A stretch of DNA of 18,255 bases from CAJCIY01 sp036379355 (GCA_036379355.1 DASVGV010000091.1:1-18255), one strand, 5' to 3'; shown: positions 1 through 8,325, counted from the first letter of the stretch. Made by a program: numbers and translations. The notes: a model not told the origin generated them from the sequence alone.

Positions 1-531
1 CGAGCACTCCCACAGCGCCGACTCGACCAGCGCCTCGGGCGTCGCCTTGCCGTACTTGTGCAGGATCTTCGGGTCGAGCGATCCCGCGTTCACGCCGATG
101 CGGATCGGGATGCCGGCCGCCTTCGCGGCCTTCGCGACCTCGCCGACCCGGCCGTCGAACTCCTTGATGTTGCCGGGGTTGACACGCACGGCCGCGCAGC
201 CGGCGTCGATGGCCGCGAAGATGTACGCCGGCTGGAAGTGGATGTCGGCGATCACCGGGATCTGCGAGTGCTGGGCGATCTCCGGGAGCGCGGCGGCGTC
301 GACGGTCTTCGGACAGGCGACGCGGACGATCTGGCAGCCGGCGGCGGTCAGCTCGGCGATCTGCTGGAGGGTCGCGTTGACGTCGTGCGTCTTGGTGGTC
401 GTCATCGACTGCACGCTCACCGGCGCGTCGCCGCCGACCGGAACGCTCCCGACCATGATCTGCCGCGACCGGCGGCGCGGCGCGAGCGGCTTCGGGGGGG
501 ACTCGGGCATCCCGAGGGCGACGGCGGTCAC
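1..531 (-). CDS. ispG: 4-hydroxy-3-methylbut-2-en-1-yl diphosphate synthase IspG/GcpE, N-terminal part (cut by window edge)
   Basis: IspG is the cytosolic iron-sulfur enzyme of the MEP pathway that converts MEcPP to HMBPP. Only the first 177 codons are here; the C-terminal [4Fe-4S] domain with its cysteines lies beyond position 1. The start is GTG at 531. The N-terminal TIM-barrel domain is easy to recognise: VQSMTTTKTHDVNAT, then a segment ending IVRVACP, IADIHF, AVRVNPGNI and IRIGVNAGSL. These are hallmark GcpE stretches. The first 20 or so residues are a Pro/Arg-rich leader usual in actinobacteria. The gene lies 49 bases downstream of rseP and is the second MEP gene here besides dxr. An ATG at codon 8 (position 510) is an alternative start. 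Identity is very secure, the exact start less so. Confidence 0.97.
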   Translation of the reverse strand, partial: MTAVALGMPESPPKPLAPRRRSRQIMVGSVPVGGDAPVSVQSMTTTKTHDVNATLQQIAELTAAGCQIVRVACPKTVDAAALPEIAQHSQIPVIADIHFQPAYIFAAIDAGCAAVRVNPGNIKEFDGRVGEVAKAAKAAGIPIRIGVNAGSLDPKILHKYGKATPEALVESALWECS

Positions 532-580
532 AGCAGCGGTCCTTCCGGTGGGGTCACCGCCCATTCTGCGCCCTGCGAGG

Positions 581-1849
581 CTAGGTGACCTTGATGGGGC
601 TGGCGATGTCGGCGTAGATCAAGATCACGGACAGCAGCACGATGAGGGCGAACACGCTGTACGCCGCGGGCAGCACCTTGAGGATGTTCACCCGGCCCGG
701 GTCCGGCCGGCGCCGGCGCCGCGCCACGAAGGCGCGCGCCTTCTCGTACCACACGATGGCGATGTGACCCCCGTCGAGCGGGAGCAGCGGCAGCAGGTTC
801 ACGATCCCGACGAACAGGTTCAGCGACCCGCCGATGCCCAGCAGGTACGAAATCTTGTAACGCCGGTCCTCGTGGCTCGCGCCGACGTCCCCCGTGGCGC
901 GGACGACCCCGACCACGCTCACCGCGCTGGTCTGGGGGTTCCGCTGGGTGCCGGTGAACACGTCCGCGATCTCCCCCGGCAGGTGGCCGAGCACGGTGCC
1001 GGTGCTCTTCAGCGTCTCCCCGAGCGCGGTGAACGCGTGCCCGGCGGCGTAGCCGACGCTCGTGCCCGTGGTGGACACGACCGGCGAGATGCCGAGGAAG
1101 CCCTGCGTACCCGGTTCGAGGTTGCCGGCCGCGTCCCGCTTCGGACCGGCCGTCGGGGTCACGTCGACGGTCAGTGGCGCGCCGTCCCGCACGATGTGCA
1201 GCACCATCTGACGCCCCGGCGACGCCTTGATCAGGTCCGCGAGCTGCTGGTAGCCGGTGATCGGGGTGGCACCGACGGCGACGACGCGGTCGCCCGGCTT
1301 CAGGCCCGCGGCGGCCGCGGCGCTGGGGGGCGCGCCCGCCGGGCAGGTGCCGTCGGCGGTCGGCTGCGCGCAGGGCACGACCTGGTCGAAGACCGGCCGG
1401 AGGGACCCGATGCCCCCGCCGATCCAGATGGCCGCGAAGACCAGCACGAGCGCGAGGACGAAGTGGGTGAGCGACCCCGCCGCGAGCACCACCGATCGCT
1501 GCCGGGCCGGGTAGGTGTAGAAGAGCCGCCGCTCGTCGGGCTGCAGGTCCGTCGGCATTCGCGACATCGCGGCGGCCGCGGCCTCGATCTCCTCGGGGGA
1601 CTTGGTGCGGTCGTGGTTCTCCAGCGGAGACATCCCGATGATCTTCACGTAGCCGCCGGCCGGGATCGCCTTCAGGCCGTACTCCGTCTCGCCGCGCCGG
1701 AACGAGAAGATGCGCGGCCCGAACCCGACGAAGTACTCGGTGGCCTTCATCCCGTACGCCTTCGCCGTCAGCAGGTGACCCAGCTCGTGGATCGCCACCG
1801 AGACGAGCAGCAGCACGACGACCAGCACCGCGTAGATCGCGTAGTCCAT
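581..1849 (-). CDS. rseP: Site-2 intramembrane zinc metalloprotease, RseP/Rip1 family (M50)
   Basis: A 422-residue polytopic membrane protease of the S2P family, which cuts transmembrane anti-sigma factors and other membrane substrates after a first site-1 cut. The zinc motif HELGH is at residues 21-25 in the first membrane helix. The third ligand is in the LDGG motif (D359), preceded by N351 and a Pro/Leu-rich run. One PDZ domain spans roughly residues 150-260 and carries two cysteines (C160, C169) that could pair outside the cytoplasm. A last membrane helix is near 396-414. The ATG at 1849 shares its A with the dxr TGA, so the pair is probably translationally coupled; this also decides the start. 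The mycobacterial homologue Rip1 (Rv2869c) sits in the same dxr-ispG neighbourhood. Which anti-sigma factor it cuts here cannot be told. Confidence 0.95.
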   Translation of the reverse strand: MDYAIYAVLVVVLLLVSVAIHELGHLLTAKAYGMKATEYFVGFGPRIFSFRRGETEYGLKAIPAGGYVKIIGMSPLENHDRTKSPEEIEAAAAAMSRMPTDLQPDERRLFYTYPARQRSVVLAAGSLTHFVLALVLVFAAIWIGGGIGSLRPVFDQVVPCAQPTADGTCPAGAPPSAAAAAGLKPGDRVVAVGATPITGYQQLADLIKASPGRQMVLHIVRDGAPLTVDVTPTAGPKRDAAGNLEPGTQGFLGISPVVSTTGTSVGYAAGHAFTALGETLKSTGTVLGHLPGEIADVFTGTQRNPQTSAVSVVGVVRATGDVGASHEDRRYKISYLLGIGGSLNLFVGIVNLLPLLPLDGGHIAIVWYEKARAFVARRRRRPDPGRVNILKVLPAAYSVFALIVLLSVILIYADIASPIKVT

Positions 1850-3045
1850 CAGCGCCCTGTCCCGTCCGTCTCGGCCAGCTCGCGGGCGCGGACCCGGGCC
1901 CACGCCTCGCACGCCAGAACCGCATCCAGGTCGGTCGCGGTCCCCTCTGCTTCTTCGACAACGGACGACACGATCTCGACGATCCGGCGGAACCCGATCC
2001 GGCCGTCGGCGAACGCGGCGACGGCCTGCTCGTTGGCGGCGTTGAAGGCGCACGGGGCGAGCCCGCCCCGCGCGCCCGCCCGACGGGCGACCGTGACGGC
2101 GGGGAAGACCTCGTGGTCGACGGGCTCGAAGTGCAGGTCGAACGGGGCCGACCAATCGAGAGTCGGTGCCGCGTCCGCGACCCGGTCGGGCCAGCCGAGC
2201 GCCAGCGAGATCGGCAGCCGCATGTCCGGAGGCGAGAGCTGGGCGAGTGTCGAACCGTCACGGAACTCCACGAGCGAGTGCACGACCGACCCCGGGTTGA
2301 CGACCACCTCGATCGACTCGAGTGGCACACCGAACAGCAGATGCGCCTCGAGCAGCTCCAACCCCTTGTTCACCAGCGTGGCGGAGTTGAGCGTGTTGAG
2401 CCGGCCCATCGCCCACACGGGGTGCCGCAGCGCCTGCTCCGGCGTGACCGACTCGGTCTGCTCCTTGGTGTAGCCGCGGAACGGACCGCCCGACGCGGTG
2501 AGCACGATGCGGCGAACCTCGTCGGCGCGACCGCCGCGCAGGCACTGGGCCATGGCCGAGTGCTCCGAGTCGACCGGCACGATCTGCTCGGGGCGGCGGC
2601 GGGCCGCGAACACCAGGTCGGCACCGGCGATGAGCGACTCCTTGTTCGCGAGCGCCAAGGTGCTGCCGGCCCGCAGGGCCGCGAGAGTCGCGGGCAGGCC
2701 CGCCGACCCGTCGATGCCGTTGAGGACCACGTCGACAGGTTCGGCCGCCAGCTGCGCCGCGGAGTCCGGGCCGGTCAGCAGCCGCGGCACCGCGAAGTCC
2801 CCCCCGGCATAGCCTCGCTTCTGCGCCTCGGCGTAGACGGCCAGCAGGACGTCCTCTGCGTTCGCGGCACGCCCGATGGCTACCACCGCGGCCCGGGTCG
2901 ACAACGCCTGCGCCGCAAGGGCTTTCGGGTCGCTGCCGTTCGCCGCGAGGCCATGGACGCGGAACCGCTCCGGGTTGCGACCGATCACGTCGAGCGCCTG
3001 GGTGCCGATGCTGCCCGTCGAGCCGAGCAGGGTCACGGTCCTCAC
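1849..3045 (-). CDS. dxr: 1-deoxy-D-xylulose 5-phosphate reductoisomerase
   Basis: Dxr (IspC) converts DXP to MEP with NADPH and Mg/Mn, the first committed step of the MEP isoprenoid route and the fosmidomycin target. The 398-residue protein opens with the Rossmann motif LLGSTGSIGTQALDV (residues 6-20). The metal site is visible as VDSEHSA (D159, E161) and in NSATLVNKGLELLEAH (E230). ALANKESLIAG (131-141) and SGGPFR (185-190) are also conserved. Length is normal. The GTG start at 3045 overlaps the rlmN stop by 4 bases (GTGA), and its own TGA shares one base with the rseP ATG, placing it in a tight rlmN-dxr-rseP transcription unit. No key residue is missing. Confidence 0.97.
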   Translation of the reverse strand: MRTVTLLGSTGSIGTQALDVIGRNPERFRVHGLAANGSDPKALAAQALSTRAAVVAIGRAANAEDVLLAVYAEAQKRGYAGGDFAVPRLLTGPDSAAQLAAEPVDVVLNGIDGSAGLPATLAALRAGSTLALANKESLIAGADLVFAARRRPEQIVPVDSEHSAMAQCLRGGRADEVRRIVLTASGGPFRGYTKEQTESVTPEQALRHPVWAMGRLNTLNSATLVNKGLELLEAHLLFGVPLESIEVVVNPGSVVHSLVEFRDGSTLAQLSPPDMRLPISLALGWPDRVADAAPTLDWSAPFDLHFEPVDHEVFPAVTVARRAGARGGLAPCAFNAANEQAVAAFADGRIGFRRIVEIVSSVVEEAEGTATDLDAVLACEAWARVRARELAETDGTGR

Positions 3046-4184
3046 GCACTCACCTCGACCGGTCGAGCGGCGAGCTGGCCGCAGGCGCCGTCGATGTCGC
3101 GCCCGCGGGTGTCGCGCACGGTCGTGGCTACACCGCGGGCGCGCAGCCGCCGGACGAAGGCGTCCTGGTCCCGACGCGGGCTCGCGTCCCAGGCGGACCC
3201 GGGCGTGGGGTTGAGCGGGATGAGGTTGACGTGCACCCGCCGCCCGGCCAGCAGGGCGGCGAGATGCTCGGCCCGCTCCGGCTGGTCGTTCACTCCGCGA
3301 ATGAGGGCGTACTCGATGCTGACCCGTCGGCCGGTGACCCCGGCGTAGTGCCACGCGGCGGCGAGGACCTCGCGTACCGGCCACCGGGTGTTGACCGGCA
3401 CCAGGGTGTCGCGCAGGGCGTCATCGGGTGCGTGCAGGCTGACCGCGAGGCGCACCTGCAGCCGCTCTTCGGCGAGCCGCCGCATCGCCGGGACGAGACC
3501 GACGGTCGAGACGGTGAGGTGCCGCTGGGACAGGCCGAGACCGTGCGGCTGCGGGTCGGTGAGCCGGCGCACGGCAGCGATCACCCGGGCGTAGTTGGCC
3601 AGCGGCTCGCCCATGCCCATGAACACGACGTTGCCCACCCGGCCGGCTCCGCCCGGGACCGCGCCCGCGTCCAGCGCCCGCTGCGCCGCGACGACCTGGT
3701 GCACGATCTCGGCCGCAGACAGGTTCCGGGTCAGACCGCCCTGGCCGGTGGCACAGAACGGGCAGGCCATGCCGCAGCCGGCCTGGCTCGACACGCACAC
3801 GGTCGTCCGGTCGTCCCGGTCGGCGGTCTCGTCCGCGCGATAGCGCATGAGGACGCTCTCGATCAGCACGCCGTCGTGGGCGCGCCACAGCATCTTGCGG
3901 GTGGCCCCCCCGTCGGTCGTGACCTCCCGGACCGGGCTGAGCAAGTCCGGCAGCAGCGCGGCAACGAGGTCATCGCGGCGGGTGGACGGCAGCGACGACA
4001 GACCACTGCCGGTGAAGTACGCCCGCGCGAGCTGGTCGGCGCGAAACGCCCGCTCCCCCAGCGCCTGCACGGCCTCGCGGCGCGCCGCCGGATCCAGGTC
4101 GGCCAGGTGGCGCGGGGGCGTCCCGCGCCGCGGCGCCTCGAAGACGAGCGGCAGCGCGGTCGCGGCATCCGGAGTGAGCGCCAT
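3042..4184 (-). CDS. rlmN: Dual-specificity 23S rRNA/tRNA adenine-C2 methyltransferase RlmN (radical SAM)
   Basis: RlmN methylates C2 of A2503 in 23S rRNA and of A37 in some tRNAs, using a radical-SAM mechanism with a methyl-cysteine intermediate. The 380-residue protein shows the CxxxCxxC cluster ligands at C137, C141 and C144 (within CGMACPFC). The two catalytic cysteines expected from the E. coli enzyme are C130 (TTVCVSSQ) and C368 (GACGQL). MGMGEP at 189-194 is the family SAM-binding GGE-like loop, and HVNLIPLNP is near 318-326. Having both catalytic cysteines fits RlmN; Cfr resistance enzymes share the cysteines, but the sequence style and housekeeping context fit RlmN. The ATG at 4184 has no clear Shine-Dalgarno. 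The gene lies 57 bases after the aldo/keto reductase gene and overlaps dxr by 4 bases. Confidence 0.95.
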   Translation of the reverse strand: MALTPDAATALPLVFEAPRRGTPPRHLADLDPAARREAVQALGERAFRADQLARAYFTGSGLSSLPSTRRDDLVAALLPDLLSPVREVTTDGGATRKMLWRAHDGVLIESVLMRYRADETADRDDRTTVCVSSQAGCGMACPFCATGQGGLTRNLSAAEIVHQVVAAQRALDAGAVPGGAGRVGNVVFMGMGEPLANYARVIAAVRRLTDPQPHGLGLSQRHLTVSTVGLVPAMRRLAEERLQVRLAVSLHAPDDALRDTLVPVNTRWPVREVLAAAWHYAGVTGRRVSIEYALIRGVNDQPERAEHLAALLAGRRVHVNLIPLNPTPGSAWDASPRRDQDAFVRRLRARGVATTVRDTRGRDIDGACGQLAARPVEVSA

Positions 4185-4241
4185 CAGAGGTCGATTGTCG
4201 CACTGCCTCGCGGTCCGGCACCGGGTCCGTGCCCGCGCGGC

Positions 4242-5240
4242 TCACGCGTTGACGATGCTCATGTCCGCGTAGCGGTCCCCCGCGACGGCGCCCCGCGGAA
4301 TCGCGGCCTCGAGGCCCGCCACCTCCGCGTCGGTCAGACGGACGGCGAGCGCTCCGGCGTTCTCCCGTACCCGGTCGAGCCTCGTGGTTCCCGGGATGGC
4401 GGTGAAGGTGGGGTCCTTGGCCAGCACCCAGGCCAGGGCCACCTGCGCGGGCGTGCAGCCCTTGGCCCGGGCGAAGTCGACGACCTTGGTGGCGAGGGCG
4501 GCGTTCGCGTCGAAGGCCTCCCCCTGGAACCGGGGGAACGCGGGGGTGGCCCGCACGTCCCGTCCGGGCTTGCCCTCCCTCGCGAGCGCGCCGGTCAGCA
4601 TGCCGCGGCCGAGCGGCGAGTAGGCGACGAGCCCGATGCCCAGCTCCTTCATCGCCGGCAGCACGTCGTCCTCGATGTCCCGGGCGAACAGCGAGTACTC
4701 GCTCTGCACGGCCGAGATCGGCCAGACCCGGTGCGCGCGCCGGATGGTGTCCGCGCTCATCTCCGACAGCCCCAGGTGGCGGACCTTGCCCGCCTGGACC
4801 AGCTCCGCCATGGCGCCGACGGTCTCCTCGATCGGCACGCTCTTGTCTCGACGGTGGTTGTAGTAGAGGTCGATGACCTCGACGCCCAGCCGGCGCAGCG
4901 ACGCCTCGCAGGCCTGGCGGACGTACGCGGCCGACCCGGCGAACCCGCGGCGCGACCCGTCCTCGCCCCGGACGACGCCGAACTTGGTCGCCAGGACGAC
5001 CTCGTCGCGGCGTCCCGCGATGGCCTTCCCGACCAACCGCTCGTTGGCGAACGGACCGTACGAGTCGGCCGTGTCGAGGAACGTGACGCCGAGGTCGAGC
5101 GCGCCGCGGATCGTGGCGATGCCGTCCTCCTCGTCGACCGGAGAGCCGTAGTACTCGCTCAGGCCCATGCAACCCAGCCCGATCGCGGTCACGGTCAGGC
5201 CGTTCCCGAGCGCTCGCGTCGCCATCGTCACGTCCGCCAT
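4242..5240 (-). CDS. Aldo/keto reductase (AKR superfamily)
   Basis: A 332-residue single-domain TIM-barrel oxidoreductase, probably NADPH-dependent. The catalytic tetrad is complete: D56 and Y61 in FLDTADSYG, K86 in LATKFG and H129 in YYNHRRD. The middle of the protein (SVPIEETVGAMAELVQAGK, then HLGLSEMS, VQSEYSLF and AYSPLGRGMLTG) is typical of the YajO/AKR13-type branch acting on small aldehydes or ketones; the substrate cannot be predicted. The ATG at 5240 has a GGAGGG site at 5249-5254, 8 bases away, so it was chosen over the ATG at 5225. It lies 50 bases after cdsA and 57 before rlmN with no overlap. Its good ribosome site and looser spacing suggest a later insertion into the conserved cdsA-rlmN-dxr order, although base composition matches its neighbours. 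Confidence 0.93.
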   Translation of the reverse strand: MADVTMATRALGNGLTVTAIGLGCMGLSEYYGSPVDEEDGIATIRGALDLGVTFLDTADSYGPFANERLVGKAIAGRRDEVVLATKFGVVRGEDGSRRGFAGSAAYVRQACEASLRRLGVEVIDLYYNHRRDKSVPIEETVGAMAELVQAGKVRHLGLSEMSADTIRRAHRVWPISAVQSEYSLFARDIEDDVLPAMKELGIGLVAYSPLGRGMLTGALAREGKPGRDVRATPAFPRFQGEAFDANAALATKVVDFARAKGCTPAQVALAWVLAKDPTFTAIPGTTRLDRVRENAGALAVRLTDAEVAGLEAAIPRGAVAGDRYADMSIVNA

Positions 5241-5248
5241 CTCCTCGT

Positions 5249-5254
5249 CCCTCC
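5249..5254 (-). promoter_or_regulatory. Shine-Dalgarno of the aldo/keto reductase gene
   Basis: On the minus strand the hexamer GGAGGG precedes the ATG at 5240 by 8 bases, a normal spacing. It is one of the stronger ribosome sites in this block and fixes the start of a gene not coupled to its neighbours by overlap. Confidence 0.6.
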
Positions 5255-5290
5255 GCCGACACCCGACCGGTCCCTGCCCTCCCGTGCCCG

Positions 5291-6151
5291 TCACACCGGT
5301 ACGAACGCCGCCAGGAGCAGATAGGCGACCGGCGCCGAGATCAGCAGGGAGTCGATCCGGTCCATGATGCCGCCGTGCCCGGGCAGCAGCCGCCCCATGT
5401 CCTTGATGCCCAGGTCGCGCTTGACGAGGGACTCCGCGAGGTCGCCCACGATCGCGGTCGCCGTCATCGCGAGGCCGAACACCAGGCCCTTCCACGCAGG
5501 CACGCCGAACAGCAGCCCGAACAGCAGGCCGCCGGCCACCAGACAGGCCGCGGCCGACCCGGCGAGACCCTCCCAGGACTTCTTCGGCGAGATGCGCGGC
5601 GCGAGCGGATGTCGGCCGACGAGCACGCCGGCCGCGTACCCTCCGACGTCCGCGCAGACGACGGTGACGACGAACGTCACCACCCGCCGCGCGCCGTCGT
5701 GCGGGGCGGTCATGAGCTGTGCGAATCCCCCGAGCAGCACGAGGTAGACCAGCACCCACAGCGAGGCGGCCACGTCACGGGCAAGGTGTGCCCCCGGCGC
5801 CTCGCGGTCCGCCGCGGCGGCCACCGCCCGCCAGGCCAGCACGGCGAGCGCGGACAGCACGATGCCGACCGCGAGCGCCCGCGACCCCCGGTTGTACGCC
5901 GCGTAGTAGGTCGCCGCCGTGCCCGCCACCAGCGGGACGAGCGGGACGTGCCGGCCCGCGGCGTCGCGCAGCACGCTCGTCAGCTCGAAGCAGGCGTACG
6001 CGATGGCGACGGCGACGACGAGGCCGAAGACCGGCCGATAGGTGTAGAGCGGGACCAGGACAACCGCGCCGAGGGCGAGTCCGACGGCGATCGCGACCGG
6101 CAGGTTGCGTCCCGCCCGGGAGGCGCGCGGCGGCGGTGCGGGCGTCGACAT
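5291..6151 (-). CDS. cdsA: Phosphatidate cytidylyltransferase (CDP-diglyceride synthase)
   Basis: CdsA makes CDP-diacylglycerol from phosphatidic acid and CTP in the cytoplasmic membrane, the branch point to all phospholipids, including phosphatidylinositol in actinobacteria. The 286-residue protein is built of several hydrophobic helices from about residue 17 onward. The family signature starts at S241 with SLVKRDLGIKD and ends in PGHGGIMDRIDS near 257-268, a full match including K244, R245, D251, H259 and D264. An SPKKSWEG segment near 188-195 is also family-typical. The start is ATG at 6151, 17 bases after the frr stop, with no strong ribosome site, so translation may depend on frr. Neighbours frr and pyrH are the standard bacterial context. 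Confidence 0.96.
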   Translation of the reverse strand: MSTPAPPPRASRAGRNLPVAIAVGLALGAVVLVPLYTYRPVFGLVVAVAIAYACFELTSVLRDAAGRHVPLVPLVAGTAATYYAAYNRGSRALAVGIVLSALAVLAWRAVAAAADREAPGAHLARDVAASLWVLVYLVLLGGFAQLMTAPHDGARRVVTFVVTVVCADVGGYAAGVLVGRHPLAPRISPKKSWEGLAGSAAACLVAGGLLFGLLFGVPAWKGLVFGLAMTATAIVGDLAESLVKRDLGIKDMGRLLPGHGGIMDRIDSLLISAPVAYLLLAAFVPV

Positions 6152-6168
6152 CGACGGTGGACGGCTGC

Positions 6169-6726
6169 TCAGACCTCGAGCAGCTCGGACTCCTTGGCCT
6201 TGAGCAGCTCGTCGATGCGGTCGACGTACGAGGCGGTGCTCTTCTCCAGCTCCTTCTCGGCACGGACCACGTCGTCCTCGCCGACCTCGCCGTCCTTCGC
6301 CAGCTTGTCCAAGGCGTCCTTCGCGTGCCGACGCACCGCCCGGATCGAGACCCGCGCCTCCTCGGCCTTGGACTTGGCCACCTTCACCATCTCGCGTCGG
6401 CGCTCCTCGGTCAGCTGCGGGAACACGACGCGAATGACGGTGCCGTCGTTGGTCGGGTTGACGCCGAGGTCGGAGTCGCGGATCGCCTTCTCGATGGCGG
6501 CGGTGGAGCTCTTGTCGTACGGAGTGATGATCGCCATGCGGGGCTCGGGCACCTGGAAGCCGGCGAGCTGCTGGACCGGCGTCATCGCGCCGTAGTAGTC
6601 GACCACGATCTTGGCGAACATCGCCGGAGTGGCCCGCCCGGTGCGGATGGTGCCGAACTCGCTCTGCGCGACCGCGACCGCCTTGTCCATCTTCTCCTCG
6701 GCCTCGAAGAGCGTGTCGTCGATCAT
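6169..6726 (-). CDS. frr: Ribosome recycling factor
   Basis: RRF splits post-termination ribosomes together with EF-G. The protein has exactly the usual length, 185 residues. The conserved start MIDDTLFEAEEKMDKAV leads into the first long helix, with RTGRA at 28-32 (contains the essential Arg region). The beta-rich domain carries VPEPRMAIITPYDKSS and NPTNDGTVIRV. The two closing helices carry LTEERRREMVK, VSIRAVRRHAKD and a C-terminal KELEKSTASYVDRIDELL. Its ATG overlaps the pyrH TGA by 4 bases (ATGA), so it is translationally coupled to pyrH. Nothing is odd. Confidence 0.98.
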   Translation of the reverse strand: MIDDTLFEAEEKMDKAVAVAQSEFGTIRTGRATPAMFAKIVVDYYGAMTPVQQLAGFQVPEPRMAIITPYDKSSTAAIEKAIRDSDLGVNPTNDGTVIRVVFPQLTEERRREMVKVAKSKAEEARVSIRAVRRHAKDALDKLAKDGEVGEDDVVRAEKELEKSTASYVDRIDELLKAKESELLEV

Positions 6727-7463
6727 GCCGCGCCTCCCGTTCCGCTGACCAGCGTGCCGATCTTCTCGCCTCGTACGGCCCGGCCGATGTTGCCCTCCCC
6801 CAAGAGGTTGAACACGACGACGGGCAGGTCGTTGTCCATGCAGAGGCTGAAGGCGGTGGCATCCATCACCTTCAACCCGCGGGTGAGGGCCTCGGTGAAC
6901 GTCACCGTGTCGAACCGCACCGCGTCGGGGTTGGTACGGGGGTCGGAGTCGTAGACGCCGTCGACCGTCTTGGCCATCAGCAGCACCTCTGCGCCGATCT
7001 CCAGCGCCCGCTGCGCGGCCGGGGTGTCGGTGGTGAAGAACGGCACGCCCAGGCCGGCCCCGAAGATGACGACGCGGCCCTTCTCCAGGTGGCGGATGGC
7101 GCGCCGGGGAATGTACGGCTCGGCGATCTGCCCCATGGCGATGGCCGTCTGCACCCTGGTCTCGACGCCCTGCTTCTCGCAGAAGTCCTGCAGCGCCAGG
7201 CAGTTCATCACCGTACCGAGCATGCCCATGTAGTCGGCACGGGCGCGTTCCATGCCCCCGTCGGCCAGCTGCGACCCGCGGAAGTAGTTGCCGCCGCCGA
7301 CGACGACCGCGAGCTCGACCCCCGAGCGCACGATGTCGGCGATCTGGCCGGCGATGGTGCGGACGGTGGCGGCGTCGACGCCCAGGCCCGACCCCCCGGC
7401 GAAGGCCTCCCCCGAGATCTTGAGCAGCACCCGGGAGTAGGCCGGCGCCGGGGCATCGCTCAC
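6723..7463 (-). CDS. pyrH: Uridylate kinase (UMP kinase)
   Basis: PyrH phosphorylates UMP to UDP and is the bacterial hexameric amino-acid-kinase-fold enzyme, regulated by GTP and UTP in other species. From the GTG at 7463 it has 246 residues, a normal length. Motifs in order: LLKISGEAF (13-21, with phosphate-binding K15), VVVGGGNYFRG (53-63, nucleotide/phosphate loop), DYMGMLGTVMN (78-88, UMP contact and trimer region), TTDTPAAQRALEIGAE (144-159) and AKTVDGVYDSDP (164-175, ATP side). The start is chosen because the conserved core begins about 10 residues later and upstream codons look non-coding. It lies 31 bases after tsf and overlaps frr by 4 bases. Confidence 0.97.
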   Translation of the reverse strand: MSDAPAPAYSRVLLKISGEAFAGGSGLGVDAATVRTIAGQIADIVRSGVELAVVVGGGNYFRGSQLADGGMERARADYMGMLGTVMNCLALQDFCEKQGVETRVQTAIAMGQIAEPYIPRRAIRHLEKGRVVIFGAGLGVPFFTTDTPAAQRALEIGAEVLLMAKTVDGVYDSDPRTNPDAVRFDTVTFTEALTRGLKVMDATAFSLCMDNDLPVVVFNLLGEGNIGRAVRGEKIGTLVSGTGGAA

Positions 7464-7494
7464 GGTCGCCAACCCTACCGGCTGCGGCCCCCGC

Positions 7495-8325
7495 TCAGGC
7501 CTCGCCGACCTCGAACCGCGTGAACGCGGTGACCCGCACGCCGGCCGCTTCGAGCAGCGCACGGACGGTCTTCTTGCTGTCCCGTACCGAGGCCTGCTCG
7601 TAGAGGACGACCTCCTTCAAGAAGCCCTGGACCCGCCCCTCGACGATCTTGTCGAGGGCGGCCTCCGGCTTGCCCTCCTGCTTGGCGATCTCCGCGGCGA
7701 CCGTGCGCTCGTGGTCGAGGACGTCGGCCGGGACCTGGTCGCGCTCGACGTACTGCGCCCGCAGGCTGGCGATCTGCATGGCCGCCCCGCGGGCCGCCTC
7801 GGCCGCCTCGTCGCCGGTGCCCTCGAACTCGACGAGGACGCCGATCTGCGGCGGCAGGTCGGAGGAACGCCGGTGCAGGTAGGTCGCGACCGGACCGGCG
7901 TAGAACACCGACCGCCGCAGCTCCATCTTCTCGCCCATGGCCGCCGCCAGATGCTCGATGGCCGTCGCGACGGTGCGACCGTCGGCCAGTGTCTCGGCCA
8001 GCAGCCGGTCGCGGTCGCCGACGCCGGCCTTGGCCGCGTGGGCCGCGATCTCCCCGGCCAGCTGCTGCACCTGCTCGCTCTTGGCGACGAAGTCCGTCTC
8101 GCACGCGAGCTCGATCAGCGCCCCCTCTGCGGCCGCGACGATGCCGTTGCTCGCGGTCCGCTCGGCGCCGCGCTTGATCGCCTTCGCGGCGCCCTTCTTG
8201 CGCAGCTCGTCGACCGCGACCTGCTGGTCGCCGCCGGCGGCGACCAGCGCCGCCTTGACGTCGCTCATGCCGGCGCCGGTGATCTCCCGGACGCGCTTGA
8301 TGTCGGCGACCGTGATGTCAGCCAT
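7495..8325 (-). CDS. tsf: Translation elongation factor Ts
   Basis: EF-Ts is the guanine nucleotide exchange factor for EF-Tu. The 276-residue protein begins with the UBA-like N-terminal domain (VREITGAGMSDVKAALVAAGG, about residues 12-32). The signature TDFVA at 77-81 inserts between the domains of EF-Tu. The core and dimerisation parts follow, ending with KKTVRALLEAAGVRVTAFTRFEVG. Length agrees with other actinobacterial EF-Ts proteins. The ATG at 8325 is preceded by a purine-rich AAGGGACGG stretch. It lies 69 bases after rpsB, as in nearly all bacteria, and the two are probably co-transcribed. Confidence 0.98.
   Translation of the reverse strand: MADITVADIKRVREITGAGMSDVKAALVAAGGDQQVAVDELRKKGAAKAIKRGAERTASNGIVAAAEGALIELACETDFVAKSEQVQQLAGEIAAHAAKAGVGDRDRLLAETLADGRTVATAIEHLAAAMGEKMELRRSVFYAGPVATYLHRRSSDLPPQIGVLVEFEGTGDEAAEAARGAAMQIASLRAQYVERDQVPADVLDHERTVAAEIAKQEGKPEAALDKIVEGRVQGFLKEVVLYEQASVRDSKKTVRALLEAAGVRVTAFTRFEVGEA

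Noticed and set aside
494..500. A run of seven G near the ispG start as a possible slippage or frameshift site.
   Set aside because: The ispG frame stays open and matches the family before and after it, so there is no sign of an indel.
47..2473. An 808-codon plus-strand open frame opposite ispG, rseP and dxr.
   Set aside because: Shadow of three real minus-strand genes; no recognisable domain and typical antisense composition.
3042..4184. rlmN as a Cfr-type antibiotic resistance methyltransferase.
   Set aside because: Cfr shares the catalytic cysteines, but this gene is in the conserved cdsA-dxr housekeeping context, with composition like its neighbours and no mobile element nearby.
3231..5324. 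A 697-codon plus-strand open frame opposite rlmN and the aldo/keto reductase.
   Set aside because: Shadow frame; the minus strand carries complete catalytic motifs over the same bases.
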